Source: Micropruina sp. (lineage in GTDB: Bacteria > Actinomycetota > Actinomycetes > Propionibacteriales > Propionibacteriaceae). From it: 64,000 bases of DNA. This document shows, piece after piece, positions 55,311 to 63,936 of this stretch (position 1 is the first letter of the stretch; each line of letters opens with the position of its first letter). Where the stretch lies: the NCBI GenBank assembly GCA_016711205.1, contig JADJTM010000001.1, forward strand, positions 1,758,865 through 1,822,864, in the 5' to 3' direction. The notes below the pieces were generated by a model. The model was not told the DNA's origin. It saw nothing but the letters and a program-made list of their open reading frames with translations, and made no database searches. Position numbers and translations under genes: made by a program.

Positions 55311-55380
55311 TAATCGGTCACCAGCGACCCATCCGGCCGTTTATTTAGCCACAGTGGCCGATTATCGTGTGAGGTGGCTA
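55311..55380. promoter_or_regulatory. Operator candidates in the tetR/HXXEE intergenic region
   Basis: GCCACAGTGGC (55348–55358) is an 11-bp perfect palindrome. In addition TAATCGG (55311–55317) and CCGATTA (55358–55364) are inverted copies, as are TAGCCAC (55346–55352) and GTGGCTA (55374–55380). Any of these could be the TetR binding site. Confidence 0.45.
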
Positions 55381-55405
55381 CGCAGACAACCCGGTAGGAG
55401 CGTCC

Positions 55406-56137
55406 ATGGGACTCGATTGGTTCATGACGGTGTGGCCCTGGGTGGGCCTCGGGGCGGCGATCGTGCTGCTCATCCTGCTGTTCGCCACGCAATGGCTGCA
55501 GGCCGACCCAACCCGGTCGCGGTGGCGGGACCCCACCTGGATCGCCTGGCTGGCTGCGGTGGCCTACATGCTGCACAACGTCGAGGAATACGGCCTCGAC
55601 TTCACCGGGACCACGCTCTCGTTCCCGGACGTGGTCGCAGGGCTGATGGGCTCCAGGCCCGGCTGGCTCTTCTTCGTGTGCGTGAACCTGTCGCTGGTCT
55701 GGGTGATGGGTCCCGCGGCGGCACTGTTGAGCCGCAGATACCCCGCGCTGGCCTTCGCGATGATCGGCGTTGAGGCGATCAACAGCCTCACCCACCTACC
55801 TGGCGCCATTGCACTGAGAAGCATCCAGGCGGGCTTTGTGACCGCACTCCTGCTCTTCGTGCCGCTGGTCGTCTGGGCCTTCGTGGGACTCACCGGAGGG
55901 GACCCTCCGGTGTTGCGCCGCTCGACGCTGTGGGGCTTCATCGCAATCGGCCTGCTCTACCATCTCGCGCTCTTCGCAACGATGCCGCTCTACGTGAGCG
56001 GAATCCTCGACGGAACCGGCATGGGACTGATGATGCTGGTGGCCGGCGGCGTCACGTTCGCACTGTGGCTTTGGCTGGCCAGACGGACGGACGCGCCGCA
56101 CGGCGTGCCCGGGACTACGGCTCCAACACGCTTCTGA
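55406..56137 (+). CDS. HXXEE-domain membrane protein
   Basis: 243 residues, about six membrane helices. The motif HNVEE (residues 57–61, in AYMLHNVEEYG) and NSLTHLPGAI in the middle identify the HXXEE family, whose histidine and glutamates suggest a metal-dependent membrane enzyme of unknown reaction. GTAGGAG precedes the ATG. Divergent from a TetR regulator, as is frequent for inducible membrane functions. Confidence 0.8.
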   Translation: MGLDWFMTVWPWVGLGAAIVLLILLFATQWLQADPTRSRWRDPTWIAWLAAVAYMLHNVEEYGLDFTGTTLSFPDVVAGLMGSRPGWLFFVCVNLSLVWVMGPAAALLSRRYPALAFAMIGVEAINSLTHLPGAIALRSIQAGFVTALLLFVPLVVWAFVGLTGGDPPVLRRSTLWGFIAIGLLYHLALFATMPLYVSGILDGTGMGLMMLVAGGVTFALWLWLARRTDAPHGVPGTTAPTRF

Positions 56138-56217
56138 CCCCACGCGCGAGCGCAATCGGACGATCGGCGTCAACGGGATGTTGCACCGGTCCTGCCCCCT
56201 CGCAGGCAAGCCGAACG

Positions 56218-57063
56218 TCAGTACAGCACCGTGGCGAACTCGCCGGCGATGGTGAATCCCGTGCGCAGGTACGTCTTCACCGCGCGGGTGTTGAAGTCGT
56301 TGACGTACAGCGACACCACGTCGTGGGATTCCAGAATCAGCCGGGTGGCCGTGCCCATCGCCGGCGCCGCCAGCCCCTGGCCGCGCAAGTGTGGTGCCAG
56401 CCACACACCCTGCACCTGGGCCACCCCGCCGCAACTGACCCCGACGTCCGCCTTGAACACGACGCGTCCGTCGGTGACGATGCCCCAGGCCCGTCCGGTG
56501 TGCACCAGGCTCTGGCAGTGGGCGCGGTAGCCGGCCCGTCCGCCCCCGCTCAGCGGGTCCACGCCGACCTCTTCGGTGTACATCGCCACCGCGGCGTCGA
56601 AGTAGCTGTCGAAGTCGTCCATGGTGACCTGCCGCACGGGGGCCTGCGGCACGGACGCGGGCACCGCGCGCGCGGTCATCAAGGGTTGCCGGGCTCGTAC
56701 CTCACGCTGGGTGGCGTAGCTGCGTCCGCGCTGGCACAGCAGCTGGTGCAGTGCCAGGGTGACGCCCGATTCGCCGACGATGGCCTGGCACCAGCGGTGG
56801 GTGCCGATCGCGTCCGCGAACGCCCTGAGCGCCTGGTCACGTTCGCGGACGTCGCAGGGACCGAACACCGGCGCCAGGTTGGAGCCGGCGTGCAGCAGGT
56901 GCCGCGGCTGGTCGGCCGGCCACCCGTACAGCGTCGCGGGTGAGCCGGGCCAGAGCAGGCCCACCTCGACGCGCGAACTGACGAAGACGTTGGCCACCCG
57001 ATCGGCCGCCAACAGGGTGCGGACCAGCGGCGCGTCGCGCGTGCCGAGAGCCCGCGCCCGCAT
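56218..57063 (-). CDS. GNAT-family acetyltransferase (DUF4081 type)
   Basis: 281 residues. An N-terminal DUF4081-like region (1–120) is followed by a GNAT domain (about 145–281) with VAQVQGVWLAPHLRGQGLAAPAM as motif A and VSLYVNDFNTRAVKTYLRTGF. Homologue of M. tuberculosis Rv2867c, which also lies next to ispG. Substrate not known. Ten bases downstream of ispG. Confidence 0.88.
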   Translation of the reverse strand: MRARALGTRDAPLVRTLLAADRVANVFVSSRVEVGLLWPGSPATLYGWPADQPRHLLHAGSNLAPVFGPCDVRERDQALRAFADAIGTHRWCQAIVGESGVTLALHQLLCQRGRSYATQREVRARQPLMTARAVPASVPQAPVRQVTMDDFDSYFDAAVAMYTEEVGVDPLSGGGRAGYRAHCQSLVHTGRAWGIVTDGRVVFKADVGVSCGGVAQVQGVWLAPHLRGQGLAAPAMGTATRLILESHDVVSLYVNDFNTRAVKTYLRTGFTIAGEFATVLY

Positions 57064-57073
57064 CGAAGTCGGC

Positions 57074-58225
57074 TCAGCTCACCGAGACCATCGGAGCGCC
57101 CTCCGGCGACCCCTCGGGGGTCTCTTCGGCGATCCGGTTGGCCTCGGCGATCAAGGTTTCGACGATCTGGTCCTCGGGGACGGTCTTGATCACCTTGCCC
57201 TTGACGAAGATCTGGCCCTTGCCGTTGCCGGACGCGACACCCAGGTCGGCCTCGCGGGCCTCGCCGGGACCGTTGACGACGCAGCCCATCACGGCGACCC
57301 GCAACGGCACCTGCAGCCCCTCGAGACCCTTGGTGACCTCTTCGGCGAGGGTGTAGACGTCGACCTGAGCCCGTCCGCACGAGGGGCACGACACGATCTC
57401 GAGATGCCGCGGCCGCAGGTTCAGCGACTCCAGGATCTTGATGCCGACCTTGACCTCTTTGGCCGGCGGTGCCGACAGCGAGACCCGGATGGTGTCGCCG
57501 ATGCCCTTGGCCAGCAACGCCCCGAAGGCGACTGATGACTTGATCGTGCCCTGAAAGGCCGGCCCGGCCTCGGTGACGCCGAGGTGCAACGGGTAGTCGC
57601 AGGCGTCCGAGAGCAGTTCGTAGGCCCGCACCATGATCACCGGGTCGTGGTGCTTGACCGAGATCTTGAAGTCGCGGAAACCGTGCTCCTCGAACAGCGA
57701 GGCCTCCCACAGCGCCGACTCGACCAGGGCCTCGGGGGTGGGGGCGCCGTACTTGTCCATGATGCGCTTGTCCAGCGAGCCGGCGTTGACGCCGATCCGG
57801 ATCGACACCCCCGCTTCGGACGCCGCCCGCGCGATCTCTTTGACCTGATCGTCGAACTGGCGAATGTTGCCCGGATTCACCCGGACGGCCGCGCAACCCG
57901 CGTCGATCGCCGCGAACACGTACTTGGGCTGAAAGTGAATGTCGGCGATCACCGGGATCTGGCTCTTCTTGGCGATGATGTGCAGCACGTCGGCATCGTC
58001 CTGGCTGGGCACCGCGACCCGCACGATGTGGCACCCGGTCGCGGTCAGCTCGGCGATCTGCTGCAGGGTGCCGTTGATGTCGGTGGTCTTGGTGGTGGTC
58101 ATCGACTGCACCGAGACCGGTGCGTCGCCACCGACCAGCACCTTGCCGACCGTGATCTGCCGGGTCGGACGGCGGGGCGCCAGCACGGGCGGCGGAGCGG
58201 CGGGCATTCCCAGGTTGACGGTCAT
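57074..58225 (-). CDS. ispG: 4-hydroxy-3-methylbut-2-en-1-yl diphosphate synthase
   Basis: MEP-pathway iron–sulfur enzyme (MEcPP to HMBPP). 383 residues. TIM-barrel N-terminal part (SVQSMTTTKTTD, ADIHFQPKY, RVNPGNI) and C-terminal cluster ligands in SCPSCGR and GCVVNGPGEA. In many Actinobacteria ispG follows the rip1-type protease; here two unrelated genes (alanine aminotransferase and a glycosyltransferase) lie between. Confidence 0.97.
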   Translation of the reverse strand: MTVNLGMPAAPPPVLAPRRPTRQITVGKVLVGGDAPVSVQSMTTTKTTDINGTLQQIAELTATGCHIVRVAVPSQDDADVLHIIAKKSQIPVIADIHFQPKYVFAAIDAGCAAVRVNPGNIRQFDDQVKEIARAASEAGVSIRIGVNAGSLDKRIMDKYGAPTPEALVESALWEASLFEEHGFRDFKISVKHHDPVIMVRAYELLSDACDYPLHLGVTEAGPAFQGTIKSSVAFGALLAKGIGDTIRVSLSAPPAKEVKVGIKILESLNLRPRHLEIVSCPSCGRAQVDVYTLAEEVTKGLEGLQVPLRVAVMGCVVNGPGEAREADLGVASGNGKGQIFVKGKVIKTVPEDQIVETLIAEANRIAEETPEGSPEGAPMVSVS

Positions 58226-58360
58226 GGACTCCTCGTTCGACAGCGTCCGGCGGCCTTGCGACCGCCAGCCGACAGCCTACCCGCGCGGACGGACGGGCGT
58301 GGGCCCGCGGGATCCCGCCCGCACTGCGGGATCAGGTCGGGGCGGGATCAGGTCGGGGGG

Positions 58361-59578
58361 TCAGCCGCGCATGGTGGCCAGATAGTCGCCGATGCGTCCG
58401 ATCGCCTCGGTGAGCACGGACGCGTCCGGCAGGGTGACGAGCCGGAAGTGGTCGGGCTCGGGCCAGTTGAACCCGGTGCCGTGGGTGACCAGGATCTTCT
58501 CGGTGCGCAGCAGGTCGATCACGAACGCCTCGTCGTCGTCGATCGGGTACACCGCCGGATCGAGCCGTGGAAAGCAGTACAGGGCGCCGGCCGGCTCGAC
58601 GCAGCTCACGCCGGGAATCTCGTTGAGCAGCCGCCAGGCCAGCTTGGACTGCTCGTAGAAGCGTCCGCCCGGCACGACCAGTTGGTTGACCGACTGGTAG
58701 CCGCCGAGTGCGGTCTGGATGGCGTGCTGGGCCGGCACGTTCGGGCACATGCGCATGTTCGACAGCAGGGTGAGCCCCTCCAGAAAGTCGCTGGCCAGGT
58801 GCTTGGGACCCGAGATCATCACCCAGCCGGCCCGGTAGCCGCACACCCGGTAGGCCTTGGACAGACCCGAGAAGGTGAGGCACAGCACGTCCTCGTGGGC
58901 GAAGTGGGCCGCGTGGTGGTGCACGGCGTCGTCGAAGATGATCTTCTCGTAGATCTCGTCGGCCAGCACCACCAGGTCGTGCCGGCGCGCGATCTCGACC
59001 AGGCCGCGCACGGTCTCTTCGCTGTAGACCGCACCGGTGGGGTTGTTCGGGTTGATGATCACCAGCGCCTGCGTGCGTTCGGTGACCTTGGCCTCGATCT
59101 CGGCCAGGTCGGGGTTCCAGCCGTTGCCCTCGTCACACAGGTAGTGCACCGGCGTGCCACCACACAGCGACACCGCGCCCGTCCACAACGGATAGTCGGG
59201 GGCGGGAACCAGAACCTCGTGGCCGTTGTCCAGCAATGCCTGCAGCACCATCATGATCAGTTCGGACACGCCGTTGCCGAGGTAGACGTCGTCGACGCCG
59301 GTGCGCGTCAGGCCCTTGGACTGGTAGTACTGCATGACCGCTGTGCGGGCCGAGTAGATGCCGCGCGAATCGGAGTAGCCCTGCGAGTGCGGCAGGTGGT
59401 GTGCCATGTCGGCCAGGATTCGCTCGGGTGCATCGAACCCGAACGGGGCGGTGTTGCCGATGTTGAGCTTGAGGATCTTGTGGCCCTCGGCCTCCAGCCG
59501 CTGCGCCTCGACCAGGATCGGACCCCGCACGTCGTAGCGGACGTGTTGCAGCTTCTTGGACTGGACGATGCGGCGCAT
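58361..59578 (-). CDS. alaA: Alanine aminotransferase, AlaA-like
   Basis: PLP-dependent class I aminotransferase that makes alanine from pyruvate and glutamate. ATG at 59578 (MRRIVQSKKLQHVRYDVRG), 405 residues; collinear with E. coli AlaA from RYDVRGP through the end. PLP lysine in LSKAYRVCGYRAGW (about residue 250), NPNNPTGAVYS and the Asp in VLADEIYEKI. The very close match of VPAPDYPLWTGAVSLCGG to AlaA makes this assignment firm. Confidence 0.93.
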   Translation of the reverse strand: MRRIVQSKKLQHVRYDVRGPILVEAQRLEAEGHKILKLNIGNTAPFGFDAPERILADMAHHLPHSQGYSDSRGIYSARTAVMQYYQSKGLTRTGVDDVYLGNGVSELIMMVLQALLDNGHEVLVPAPDYPLWTGAVSLCGGTPVHYLCDEGNGWNPDLAEIEAKVTERTQALVIINPNNPTGAVYSEETVRGLVEIARRHDLVVLADEIYEKIIFDDAVHHHAAHFAHEDVLCLTFSGLSKAYRVCGYRAGWVMISGPKHLASDFLEGLTLLSNMRMCPNVPAQHAIQTALGGYQSVNQLVVPGGRFYEQSKLAWRLLNEIPGVSCVEPAGALYCFPRLDPAVYPIDDDEAFVIDLLRTEKILVTHGTGFNWPEPDHFRLVTLPDASVLTEAIGRIGDYLATMRG

Positions 59579-59709
59579 GCACGCAAGTCTCGCAGCGCGC
59601 TGCCGTCCGTGGGTACCGAACACCGGACGGCGTGCCGGGGCATCGGAAATCGCACCCCGTCGGCGTCGGGCGCGATCCCGGACGCCGGAACGACGTGGCC
59701 GGACGGTGT

Positions 59710-60954
59710 TCAGGCCAGCCGGACGAGTTCGGCGAGCGTGACCGCGGTGCCGTCGTCGTGGCGGGCCTGCTGTGCGACGTGGGCCGCGCGCTCCGCGTAA
59801 CCTCCGCTGCCGACGGAGGTGATCAGTCCCGCCAGCCGGGCACGCTGAGCGCGTGCAGCGGAACGGGAGCGGGACCGACGCCCAACGCGTGCAGTCGGCG
59901 GGCGTGATAGTGCTGGTCGAAAGCCGCCGGCACCGCGACCGATGGCACGCCGGCGTGCATGGCCGTCGCAGTGGTGCCGGCTCCCCCGTGGTGGATCACC
60001 CCGGCCAGCCGCGGAAACAGCGCATCGTGCGGCAGCGGGCCGATGGTGCAGACCAGATCGTCGACCAACCCCGGTTCGTCGCCGGTCAGGGCGGGTCAGC
60101 ACCCGTCGTCCGGAGCGCCGGGCGGCGGCCACGATCCGGCCCAGCCAGCGCCGGCCGCCGGCGTCGGTGAGGCTGCCGACGCCCAAGTACACCGGGGGCG
60201 GCCCGGCGCGCAGAAACGAGGCCAGCGGGTCGGTGGGTGGCAGCGGCTCGGCAGCGACGGGGCGGATCGCGCCGGTCTGCACCACCGTGCCCGGCCAGTC
60301 GGACGCCGGGGGCACCAGCACCCGGTCGGCAGCCAGCAGCACCGGATGCTGATCGGCGGCGGAACTCACCGCCCGATCGCCGTGCAGCGGCAGTCCGTGT
60401 GCTGCCCGAAACACCGAGGACGTGGCCCGCGACAGTCCCGAAACCGCGTGCCAGTAACGTCGTGCGAACGCCAGGTCGAGGCTGCGGAGACCACTGAACC
60501 AGCGGCCCTCGACGTGGCTCTCGCGCTGGGCGGTCGGCAGCACCGCGGTGTGCAGCACTGTCGCCATCAGGCAGCCGCGCTGCTCGACCAGCGCCAGGGC
60601 GGCATCGCGCGAGGCGACGCCGGTGACCACCAGTGACCCGGCCGCCACCTCGTCCAGTGCGTCGGCCAGCGGTTCGGCCAGCCCCGTGAGCCACCGGCGC
60701 AGCAGCATCGGCTGAGCCAGCGGCGTCCGCAGCGACAGGCGACCGAGCCAGCCGCTGCCGATGCGCTGCACCTCGTGCATCGCCGGGCCGATGCCACGAA
60801 AGCCGGCGCCGTAACCGCGCACCAGGTCGGCGTACTCGTCCACGGCGACCACGGTTGCGGAGCGTCCCCCGGCCACCATGGCTGCGGCCAGGATCGCCAG
60901 CGGCTCGACGTCGCCGCGCGACCCGATCGCCAGGAACGTGACCGGTGCCGTCAT
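59710..60954 (-). CDS. GT1-family glycosyltransferase (two compensating frameshifts)
   Basis: UGT-type transferase of the EryCIII/Gtf kind: N-terminus MTAPVTFLAIGSRGDVEPL. The donor-site motif VIHHGGAGTTATAMHAGVPSVAVPAAFDQHYHARRL lies in a different frame from the beginning and the end. The first shift is near 60085–60097, the return shift near 59836–59846. The two cancel, so the total length (1245 bases) remains a multiple of three while the middle reads wrongly. Sugar and acceptor unknown. Confidence 0.78.
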   Translation of the reverse strand: MTAPVTFLAIGSRGDVEPLAILAAAMVAGGRSATVVAVDEYADLVRGYGAGFRGIGPAMHEVQRIGSGWLGRLSLRTPLAQPMLLRRWLTGLAEPLADALDEVAAGSLVVTGVASRDAALALVEQRGCLMATVLHTAVLPTAQRESHVEGRWFSGLRSLDLAFARRYWHAVSGLSRATSSVFRAAHGLPLHGDRAVSSAADQHPVLLAADRVLVPPASDWPGTVVQTGAIRPVAAEPLPPTDPLASFLRAGPPPVYLGVGSLTDAGGRRWLGRIVAAARRSGRRVLTRPDRRRTGVGRRSGLHHRPAAARCAVSAAGRGDPPRGSRHHCDGHARRRAIGRGAGGFRPALSRPPTARVGRRSRSRSAARAQRARLAGLITSVGSGGYAERAAHVAQQARHDDGTAVTLAELVRLA

Positions 60955-60991
60955 CGGACGGCTCGCCGGGGGTGGCCCACCACGAGCGCGC

Positions 60992-62281
60992 TCAGAACAG
61001 CTGCATCGGGCTGACGATGTCGGCCACGATCAGCGCCCCGCCGCTGAGGATCAGGAAACCCATCACCGCGTAGGCAACCGGCAGCAGTTGCGCGGTGTCG
61101 AAGTGCCCTGGGTCGGGACGCCGGAACAGCTTCGCCCAGCCGCGCCGGGCCGATTCCCACAGGGCGCCGGCGATGTGCCCGCCGTCCAGCGGAGGCAGCG
61201 GAACGAAGTTGAACAGGGCCAGGAACAGGTTGACCGACGCCAGCAGCGAGCCGAACAGCACCAGCTTGTCGGTGACCGTGATGGTGTCGTTGGCGACCAC
61301 CTCACCGGCCGCTCGGCTGGCGCCGACGATGCTCAGCGGACCGTAGATGTCGCGCGGTTTGCCCTGCACCAGGTCGGCGACCACGTTGTACACCTTGACC
61401 GGAAACTGGATGATCGCCACCACGCTCTGGGTGGTCATCGTCCACATCTGCTGCACGGTCTCGAAGGGCCCGCCCTTGACCAGCACCGTGGTGGGGGTGA
61501 TGCCGAACCAGCCGGCCGCGATGCGTTTGCTTGGGTCGAGGTTGTCCTGCACGCCGCTGATCACCGTGTGGACGGGGGCGAGCGCGACGCGCTGGCCGGC
61601 CCGTTCGACCACCAGCCGGGCCTCGCCGTCGAGGTTCGCCCGGATCAGCGCCTGCAACTGGGCGTAGTCGTTGATCGGCACGCCGTTGAACTCCACCACG
61701 GTGTCGCCGGGCCGGATGCCCGACGCGGCGGCCGGTGTGTCGGGCATGAAGCACGGCGTGCCTGCGGGTTGGTTCTCGCGCACGATGCACTGCTGGATCT
61801 GCGCGACCGTCGGCTGGGCCTGGTAGCTGCCGTGCAGGCCGAGGATCGCCCAGAAGAGCACGAACGCGATCAGCACGTTCATCATCGGGCCGCCGGCCAT
61901 CACGATCAGCTTCTGCCACGTCTTCTTCTGGTAGAGCAACCGCTCGTTGGCGACGTCGTCGGGGGTGATCTCTTCCCACTCGTATGCGCGGGCGCCGTCG
62001 GCGAACCTGGTCAGCCGGTTGCCCTCGCCGGTGCGCTTCTGGCCGGGCGGATACATGCCGAGCAGCCGGACGAAGCCGCCGAGCGGAATCCCCTTGACGC
62101 CGTACTCGGTCTCGCCGCGGACGGTGGACCACATGGTCGGCCCGAACCCGACGAAGTACTGCGGCACCCGCACCCCGAAGCGTTTGGCGGGCAGCATGTG
62201 GCCGATCTCGTGCAATGCGATCGACAGCAGGATGCAGCCGAAGAACACCACCGCGAAGACCACGGTGACCAGGGCGTTCAT
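60992..62281 (-). CDS. Site-2 intramembrane metalloprotease (RseP/Rip1)
   Basis: Cleaves membrane-bound regulators such as anti-sigma factors. ATG at 62281 gives MNALVTVVFAVVFFG; 429 residues. Zinc motif HEIGH (24–28) in the first helix, a PDZ domain in the middle (AAASGIRPGDTVVEFNGVPI) and the third-helix motif PLPPLDGGHI near the C-terminus. Overlaps dxr by four bases, as in M. tuberculosis Rv2870c–Rv2869c. Confidence 0.95.
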   Translation of the reverse strand: MNALVTVVFAVVFFGCILLSIALHEIGHMLPAKRFGVRVPQYFVGFGPTMWSTVRGETEYGVKGIPLGGFVRLLGMYPPGQKRTGEGNRLTRFADGARAYEWEEITPDDVANERLLYQKKTWQKLIVMAGGPMMNVLIAFVLFWAILGLHGSYQAQPTVAQIQQCIVRENQPAGTPCFMPDTPAAASGIRPGDTVVEFNGVPINDYAQLQALIRANLDGEARLVVERAGQRVALAPVHTVISGVQDNLDPSKRIAAGWFGITPTTVLVKGGPFETVQQMWTMTTQSVVAIIQFPVKVYNVVADLVQGKPRDIYGPLSIVGASRAAGEVVANDTITVTDKLVLFGSLLASVNLFLALFNFVPLPPLDGGHIAGALWESARRGWAKLFRRPDPGHFDTAQLLPVAYAVMGFLILSGGALIVADIVSPMQLF

Positions 62282-63438
62282 CGGGCGACCTCGATCAGTT
62301 CGGCGGCCCGCCCGCGGGCCCACGCGTCGGCGGCGAGCACCGAATCGACGCTCAACCCGGCGGTGTTCGCGTCCCCGGTCAGGTGCTCGTCCACGACCGC
62401 TGTGACGGTGTCGACGATGCCCAGAAACCCGAGCCGACCGTCGCAGAAGGCGTCAACGCAGATCTCGTTGGCGGCGTTGTAGACGGCGGGGGCGGTGCCC
62501 GCGGCGCGTCCGCAGCGGCGGGCCAGTTCGACCGAGGGAAAAGCGTCCGAATCGAGCGGCTCGAAGTGCCAGTCGATCGGCCGGCTCCAGTCGAACGGAC
62601 GGCACGCGCCCGGCAGCCGCTCGGGCCAGTTCAAGGCCAGCGCGATCGGCAGCTTCATGTCGGGAGGCGAGCATTGGGCGATCGTCGAGCCGTCGTGGAA
62701 CTCGACCATCGAATGCACGTCGGACGTGGGGTGGACGACCACCTGGATCGCGTCCAGGTCGACGCCGTACAGCAGGGCGGCCTCCAGCAGTTCGAGACCC
62801 TTGTTCATCAGCGTCGCGGAGTTGATCGTGATGATCCGGCCCATGTTCCAGGTGGGGTGGGCGAGCGCCTGATCGGGGGTGACGTCGGTGAGCTGGTCTC
62901 GGGTGCGGCCGCGGAACGGGCCACCGGAGGCCGTCAGGATCAGCCGGCGCACCTCGTCGGAGCGTCCGGCGCGCAGGGCCTGGGCGAAGGCCGAGTGCTC
63001 GGAGTCGACCGCGACGATCTGCCCGGGCCGGGCGGCCGAGGTGACCAGTTCGCCGCCGATCACCAGCGACTCCTTGTTCGCCAGCGCCAGCGTGTTGCCG
63101 GCTGCGAGGGCGGCCAGGGTGGGTTCGAGGCCCGCGGCGCCGGTGATCGCGTTGACCACCACGTCGCAGGGCAGGGCGGCGAGGCGACCGGACGCGTCCG
63201 GGCCGGTCCAGACGGCGGTACTGGGCGGCAGCCGTCCGTCGAGGGCGGCCGCGGCCGCCGGGGTCGGGACGGCGACCACGTCGGGTGTGAACGCGTTCGC
63301 CTGCGCGATCAGGGCGTCGAGGTGCGCGCCGCCGGCCGACAGCCCGATCACGCGGAACCGGTCGGGATGTGCCTCGATCACCTCGAGGGTCTGGGAACCG
63401 ATCGAACCGGTACTGCCCAGCAGCACAACGTCACGCAC
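62278..63438 (-). CDS. dxr: 1-deoxy-D-xylulose 5-phosphate reductoisomerase
   Basis: Second MEP-pathway step (DXP to MEP), NADPH-dependent. GTG start, 386 residues. LGSTGSIGSQTL is the NADPH-binding start; LANKESLV, VDSEHSAF, TASGGPFRG and MNKGLELLEA are the conserved substrate and metal segments. With ispG in the same block this shows a functional MEP pathway. Confidence 0.97.
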   Translation of the reverse strand: MRDVVLLGSTGSIGSQTLEVIEAHPDRFRVIGLSAGGAHLDALIAQANAFTPDVVAVPTPAAAAALDGRLPPSTAVWTGPDASGRLAALPCDVVVNAITGAAGLEPTLAALAAGNTLALANKESLVIGGELVTSAARPGQIVAVDSEHSAFAQALRAGRSDEVRRLILTASGGPFRGRTRDQLTDVTPDQALAHPTWNMGRIITINSATLMNKGLELLEAALLYGVDLDAIQVVVHPTSDVHSMVEFHDGSTIAQCSPPDMKLPIALALNWPERLPGACRPFDWSRPIDWHFEPLDSDAFPSVELARRCGRAAGTAPAVYNAANEICVDAFCDGRLGFLGIVDTVTAVVDEHLTGDANTAGLSVDSVLAADAWARGRAAELIEVAR

Positions 63439-63570
63439 CGGGCAAGGCTACAGGGGTGGCGCAGCGCCACGGGCAGGGTCAAGGGGTTCGTCGCGCGGCC
63501 GTCGGTGCGCGGCAAACGTCCGCGCGCAGTGAGCCTCGCTGCGCGCAACGCCGCCGCAATCGAGGGCGGG

Positions 63571-63936
63571 TCAGCGCGCCATCAGCCACAGGCCCAGGAA
63601 TGCGGCGCTCACACCCGCCAGCAGTCCCCCACCGGCGTGGAGCGCCGCTGCAGTGGGTCGTCCGGCCCGCAGCAGTCGCCAGCCCTCCACCGATGCGGTG
63701 CTGAACGTGGTGAAGCCGCCGCAGAAACCGGTGCCGGCGATGCTCACCCATTCCTCGGCGCCGGAATGAAAGGTGACCCAGCCACTGAACAGCCCCAACA
63801 TCAGTGAGCCGACGGTGTTGATCGCGAGTGTGCCGATCGACATCGGCAGCGGGTTCACCCGGGCGATGACGGCGTCGGTGTGAAACCGGACCGCAGCACC
63901 CAGGCCGCCGGCCAGCGCCACCAGCAGCGCGATCAC
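63571..63936 (-). CDS. crcB: Fluoride ion channel CrcB/Fluc, second of a pair
   Basis: 121 residues, four membrane helices. GTG at 63936 overlaps the stop of the upstream gene (GTGA). Family signatures GGLGAAVRF, GTLAINTVGS and GFCGGFTTFSTASVE (Phe-box and Na+-site region) are intact. Exports fluoride; actinobacterial Fluc proteins often occur as two subunits that form a heterodimer. Confidence 0.93.
   Translation of the reverse strand: MIALLVALAGGLGAAVRFHTDAVIARVNPLPMSIGTLAINTVGSLMLGLFSGWVTFHSGAEEWVSIAGTGFCGGFTTFSTASVEGWRLLRAGRPTAAALHAGGGLLAGVSAAFLGLWLMAR

Noticed and set aside
58307..58355. Palindrome GCGGGATCCCGC and a doubled GCGGGATCAGGTCGGG upstream of ispG
   Set aside because: Short, low-complexity and possibly a terminator for the minus-strand aminotransferase gene; too weak to list as a distinct element.
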